From a candidate division CSSED10-310 bacterium (GTDB lineage: Bacteria > CSSED10-310 > JAFGDC01), in the NCBI GenBank assembly GCA_016932295.1, contig JAFGDC010000265.1, positions 1 through 6,848 of the forward strand: a stretch of 6,848 nucleotides of DNA, given 5' to 3'. Under the pieces are notes generated by a model. It had not been told where the DNA came from. It saw only the letters and a program-made list of their open reading frames with translations, and searched no databases. A program made the position numbers and the translations under genes. Below, piece after piece: positions 3,881-6,848 of this stretch. The first letter of the stretch is position 1, and each line of letters opens with the position of its first letter.

Positions 3881-6848
3881 GTATATTAAAAGCGCCCAAC
3901 CGATGGGATGACTCAGGTGGCTGTCCGGGGACCGCAGCAGGCACCGCTGGGCATCGGCAAGCGCATGGGCGGGATCGTCGCCGGGCAGTTCGTCGAACAA
4001 ATGATCCATGAGTTCCCCGGTGGCGTGTTCGGGCACCGGCGCCAGGCTGCCCACGATGCCGCGCGCGCCGGCATAGAAGAAGGTCCTGGCGAGGCTCATG
4101 AGTCCTTCACCGGCAACATTCACTCCGCCTGCAGTGTTGCAGGCCGAGAGCACCACCACCCGCGCGGTGAGATTCAGGTCGACGATCTCCCGGGCCTGCA
4201 GGCGGCCGTCATCGTCGCCGCCGCCGGCCAGCATGATGGCGGAACTCAACGGATAGCGCGCATCGAGGATGGCGTGCGTGCCTACATAGATGATATCGAA
4301 GGCGGTGAGATCCATGGTTTTGATGGCATGCTCGGACGCATCGGGACCGGAGAGCACGGTGACCGGTTCAGGGCCGTGACCGGCGATCACCGCGGCCAGT
4401 TCAGCGGCCGCCACGGTAAGCACGGACATGGCCGATGGGCCGGCTGGTAGATTTTGAATGGCGCCAACGGCCAGTAAGGCGCCGGTGCCGTTGCGGTCAT
4501 CGGTTTGCCGGCGCAGGTAGGAGAGCGCTGACGGTGACGGGATATACCTGATGGCGTAATCCTCCACCAGGAAGTGCAAGGGAGAGGCGGTGGATGGCAG
4601 CGCGGCGAAACTGAGATGATGCAGGCAGCCGTCGGGGACGATTATCAGGGTGTCGATGCCTGACAGCAAAGGTACGGCTGGCGCAATGAGCCGGTCGAAG
4701 AGCGCTCGGCCGGAGTCTGCCGAGGCCATGAAGTCGGCACGGGGATCGAGGCGCGCGGCGGGATCGCGCCATGGTCTGAGTAACGTCTCGACGAAGCTGT
4801 CAACCAGGGGTGCGATCGTTTCGGCCCCGTCCAGGTTCAGTGCGGACCGGTGCGTCTTGGTGATGATGAACAGCGTGGACACTGGATCACCCAGGCTGAA
4901 GCCGAGCAGTGCTTCGCCCGGTTGCAGCACGGTACTGGTGAAAGCCTGCCAGTCAATCGGTTGATTTTCGGCGAGTGCGCTGAACGCCGGGTCCGCCGCT
5001 TTCATTCGCCGCCGCAGGTCAAGGAGTTCTCCCTCCAGGTATTCGATCAGGTCCGGTGCGCGTTCCGGCGACAGAAGCGCAGCGGGGATGCCGGGAGTTG
5101 CGGCGGTGATGGTGGCGATCAAGTCGGGGAGTTGGTCAGGGGATTGTCTCAGTATCTCGTGGAGACCGGAGATGTACCTGGTCAGCTCAATTTCCCTGGT
5201 GATGAGCGCCGGTTCAGCGCGCCGCCGGGGATTCATGGCGGCCTGCTCGAGCTGGTCGAGGAAGGCACGTGCGTGGTTGTCGTTCCAGGCGTCGAGGGCG
5301 CCGTCGAAATCGCCGCGCGCCAGCAGCAGGGACATGAGCAGCCGGCCGGCCTCGATTTGTTGCCGGCCGGTGAAGATCTGGGAAGTTTCATCCACGAGGC
5401 GCTGCGTTCTGTCGCCGAGAACCGCGAGGGCTGCGCGCAGGTGAAGGATCGCGGCATCGGGATCCTGGCGACGCCAGAGTCTGGCCAGGCCCATGTGAGC
5501 GCCGAGCAGGCCTTGTTCGTCGCCGGTCTGCCGGGCAAGCTGGAGGGCGCGGCGGAAACAGCGCGCGGCGCGCGGTGGATTGCCGGTTGCCGCATGGGCG
5601 CGCCCCAGCGCTTCCCAGAGGTAGGCATCACCGGAGGAGATCCGGCTCGACGGACGGATAGCCAGTGCATCCGTGAAGGCGGCGATGGCGGCGGCCGGGC
5701 GGTCCTGCTGGAGGAGGGCATTGCCCAAACCTCGTAGGGTATAGCGGCGGCCGAGTTCCTCGCCGCGGCTGGTGAACAACGTCAGGGCTCTGCGGAAGAG
5801 CTGCTCCGCCTCCCTGCCGCGGCCCATCAGGTTGAGTGTCACACCCTGGTTGTTCACGGCGAATCCCATGCCGCGCCAATCGTGGTGGCTCGTGAACAGC
5901 GCCTCGGCTTCGGCGAACAGCGTCAGCGCCGACTCGAGCATGCCCATTCGTTTCCTTGTCATGCCGAGCCCGGTGATCACTTCCGCTTCGGACCGCCACG
6001 CCCTGATCCCGGCGAAATGTTCCCTGGCCAGTTCGAAGTGACTGAGCGCGCGGTCGAAATCACCCCGGCGGCTTTCTACCTTGGCGAGCCACACGGCCGC
6101 TTCCGCGGCTCGATCACTGTCACCGTCGTGCTGAAATTTCAGGAATACCGGATGAAGCTCATGCCAGGCGGCATCGATTTCATCGAGCTGATAGTGGAGT
6201 TTGCCCAGTTCATAACCGGTCCACAATGCATCGGCATGGTGGCGGGCGGTGGTGAAGGAAGCGCGGGCGTGCTCCATGGCGGCGATGGCGGCCTGAAACA
6301 GGCCGGACGCCTTCAGGAGCTTGCCATGCAGTACGTCCAGGTGCGCCGATTCGACCCGGTCGCCTGGCTCGGCGTGATCTGCGGCCTCTTTGTAGGCGGC
6401 CCTCGCCCTGGTCATGTCATCCTGTTCACGATAGTGATCGGCGAGTTCACGCCAGGTTCTCGCCAGACCGCGCCGGTCAGCGGCCGTCTCGAATTCCCGA
6501 ACTGCCGCGGTGAGATTGGCTTCGACTTCCAGGGGTTCGTCAAGCCGGCTGTACAGGTCGGCCAGAGAGAGGTGGCAATATGCCCGGCTCCTGGCCCGAT
6601 CCGGTGTCGCGCCCAGCAGTTCTTTTTCCTGTCGCAGCCGGGTTTCGGCGTCACGCAGGTTCCCCTGGAGCTGCAGTATGCGTGCCATCCGCCCGTAACA
6701 GAATGCCTGGCCGTCGATGTCCCCGAGCCGGCGCCGCAGGTCTGCGGCGGTGGTGAAATACGCCGTCGCCTGGTCATACCGTCCCTGGTGCATCTCAAGT
6801 TCACCGAGCATCGAGAGGGCGTAGCCCGCGCCCTCGTCATAGCCTTGC
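3869..6848 (-). CDS. TPR-CHAT protein, predicted caspase-like (clan CD) cysteine peptidase, 5' partial
   Basis: The frame stays open from a TGA at 3871-3869 to the right edge. The first Met (codon 6811-6809) sits inside a TPR helix (GYALSMLGELEMHQGRYDQA), so the start is outside the window. Numbering from that Met gives 980 residues. Residues 1 to about 500 hold at least 12 TPR-like units of about 40 residues, for example MGLARLWRRQDPDAAILHLR. A junction helix DNHARAFLDQL and a helical linker (about 515-627) lead to a CHAT domain (about 628-980). That domain shows LLGFSLGDP, VPDGCLHHLSFAALP, THA with His846, VLSACNTAGG with Cys891, and GEGLMSLARTFFYAGARG. The His/Cys pair is the caspase/separase-like dyad, so peptidase activity is likely; TPRs in such proteins bind partners or regulators. 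The usual SLWPVDD reads SLAPVPE and the usual HPYYWA reads HPIGWA. No signal peptide can be judged because the N-terminus is missing. No CRISPR or gasdermin gene is next to it in this window. Substrate and role remain unknown. Confidence 0.88.
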   Translation of the reverse strand, partial: QGYDEGAGYALSMLGELEMHQGRYDQATAYFTTAADLRRRLGDIDGQAFCYGRMARILQLQGNLRDAETRLRQEKELLGATPDRARSRAYCHLSLADLYSRLDEPLEVEANLTAAVREFETAADRRGLARTWRELADHYREQDDMTRARAAYKEAADHAEPGDRVESAHLDVLHGKLLKASGLFQAAIAAMEHARASFTTARHHADALWTGYELGKLHYQLDEIDAAWHELHPVFLKFQHDGDSDRAAEAAVWLAKVESRRGDFDRALSHFELAREHFAGIRAWRSEAEVITGLGMTRKRMGMLESALTLFAEAEALFTSHHDWRGMGFAVNNQGVTLNLMGRGREAEQLFRRALTLFTSRGEELGRRYTLRGLGNALLQQDRPAAAIAAFTDALAIRPSSRISSGDAYLWEALGRAHAATGNPPRAARCFRRALQLARQTGDEQGLLGAHMGLARLWRRQDPDAAILHLRAALAVLGDRTQRLVDETSQIFTGRQQIEAGRLLMSLLLARGDFDGALDAWNDNHARAFLDQLEQAAMNPRRRAEPALITREIELTRYISGLHEILRQSPDQLPDLIATITAATPGIPAALLSPERAPDLIEYLEGELLDLRRRMKAADPAFSALAENQPIDWQAFTSTVLQPGEALLGFSLGDPVSTLFIITKTHRSALNLDGAETIAPLVDSFVETLLRPWRDPAARLDPRADFMASADSGRALFDRLIAPAVPLLSGIDTLIIVPDGCLHHLSFAALPSTASPLHFLVEDYAIRYIPSPSALSYLRRQTDDRNGTGALLAVGAIQNLPAGPSAMSVLTVAAAELAAVIAGHGPEPVTVLSGPDASEHAIKTMDLTAFDIIYVGTHAILDARYPLSSAIMLAGGGDDDGRLQAREIVDLNLTARVVVLSACNTAGGVNVAGEGLMSLARTFFYAGARGIVGSLAPVPEHATGELMDHLFDELPGDDPAHALADAQRCLLRSPDSHLSHPIGWALLIYAGG

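Noticed and set aside
4850..5737. Long plus-strand open frame (295 codons) inside the CHAT gene
   Set aside because: It lies antisense to a clear TPR-CHAT coding frame, has no recognisable domain, and its composition (Gly, Arg, Glu, Gln rich) is what the opposite strand of GC-rich codons gives.
6809..6811. ATG at 6811 as the start of the TPR-CHAT protein
   Set aside because: The 12 upstream codons continue a normal TPR helix without a stop, so the Met is internal and the gene continues beyond the window.
1515..6848. A three-gene operon forming one proteolysis or glycosylation pathway
   Set aside because: The gaps are 96 and 62 bases, each with promoter-like elements, and the families have no known common pathway. 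Shared strand alone is not enough.

Overview
The window carries four protein genes on a GC-rich background and has no gene-free stretch longer than about 100 bases. No rRNA, tRNA, CRISPR array, insertion sequence or phage gene was seen. The gene set (an LVIVD-repeat propeller protein with an Ig-like domain, a GT39-type membrane glycosyltransferase, a large TPR-CHAT protein and a ClpP with the classical triad) suggests a free-living, GC-rich Gram-negative bacterium. Acidobacteriota or another phylum rich in TPR-CHAT and LVIVD proteins would fit, but this is an inference from gene content and no marker gene in view decides it.

Layout. From the left edge to 1499 on the plus strand runs the 3' part of a secreted-type LVIVD beta-propeller protein with an Ig-like domain and a C-terminal domain I do not recognise. 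It converges on a block of three genes transcribed leftward. Read in the direction of transcription, these are a TPR-CHAT protein (right edge to 3869, 5' end outside the window), a GT39/PMT-type integral membrane glycosyltransferase (3772 to 2195) and clpP (2132 to 1515). The LVIVD gene and clpP are separated tail to tail by only 15 bases.

How they work together. The two intergenic gaps in the leftward block (96 and 62 bases) each hold a plausible sigma70-type promoter. The three genes are therefore probably separate or loosely coupled units rather than one tight operon. I see no strong evidence that they form a single pathway. The CHAT protein (predicted His/Cys peptidase with at least 12 TPR-like units) and ClpP (Ser/His/Asp peptidase) are independent proteolytic machines. 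The glycosyltransferase probably works at the cytoplasmic membrane on a polyprenyl-phosphate-linked sugar.

The points most worth a second look are the intact catalytic dyad and altered C-terminal motifs of the CHAT protein, the highly acidic N-terminus and a changed docking-cleft residue in ClpP, a possible leaderless promoter on the glycosyltransferase, and a 9-bp inverted repeat around the predicted clpP transcription start. I did not find convincing evidence for a wholly new system. The unseen upstream neighbours of the CHAT gene are where one would be most likely to appear.
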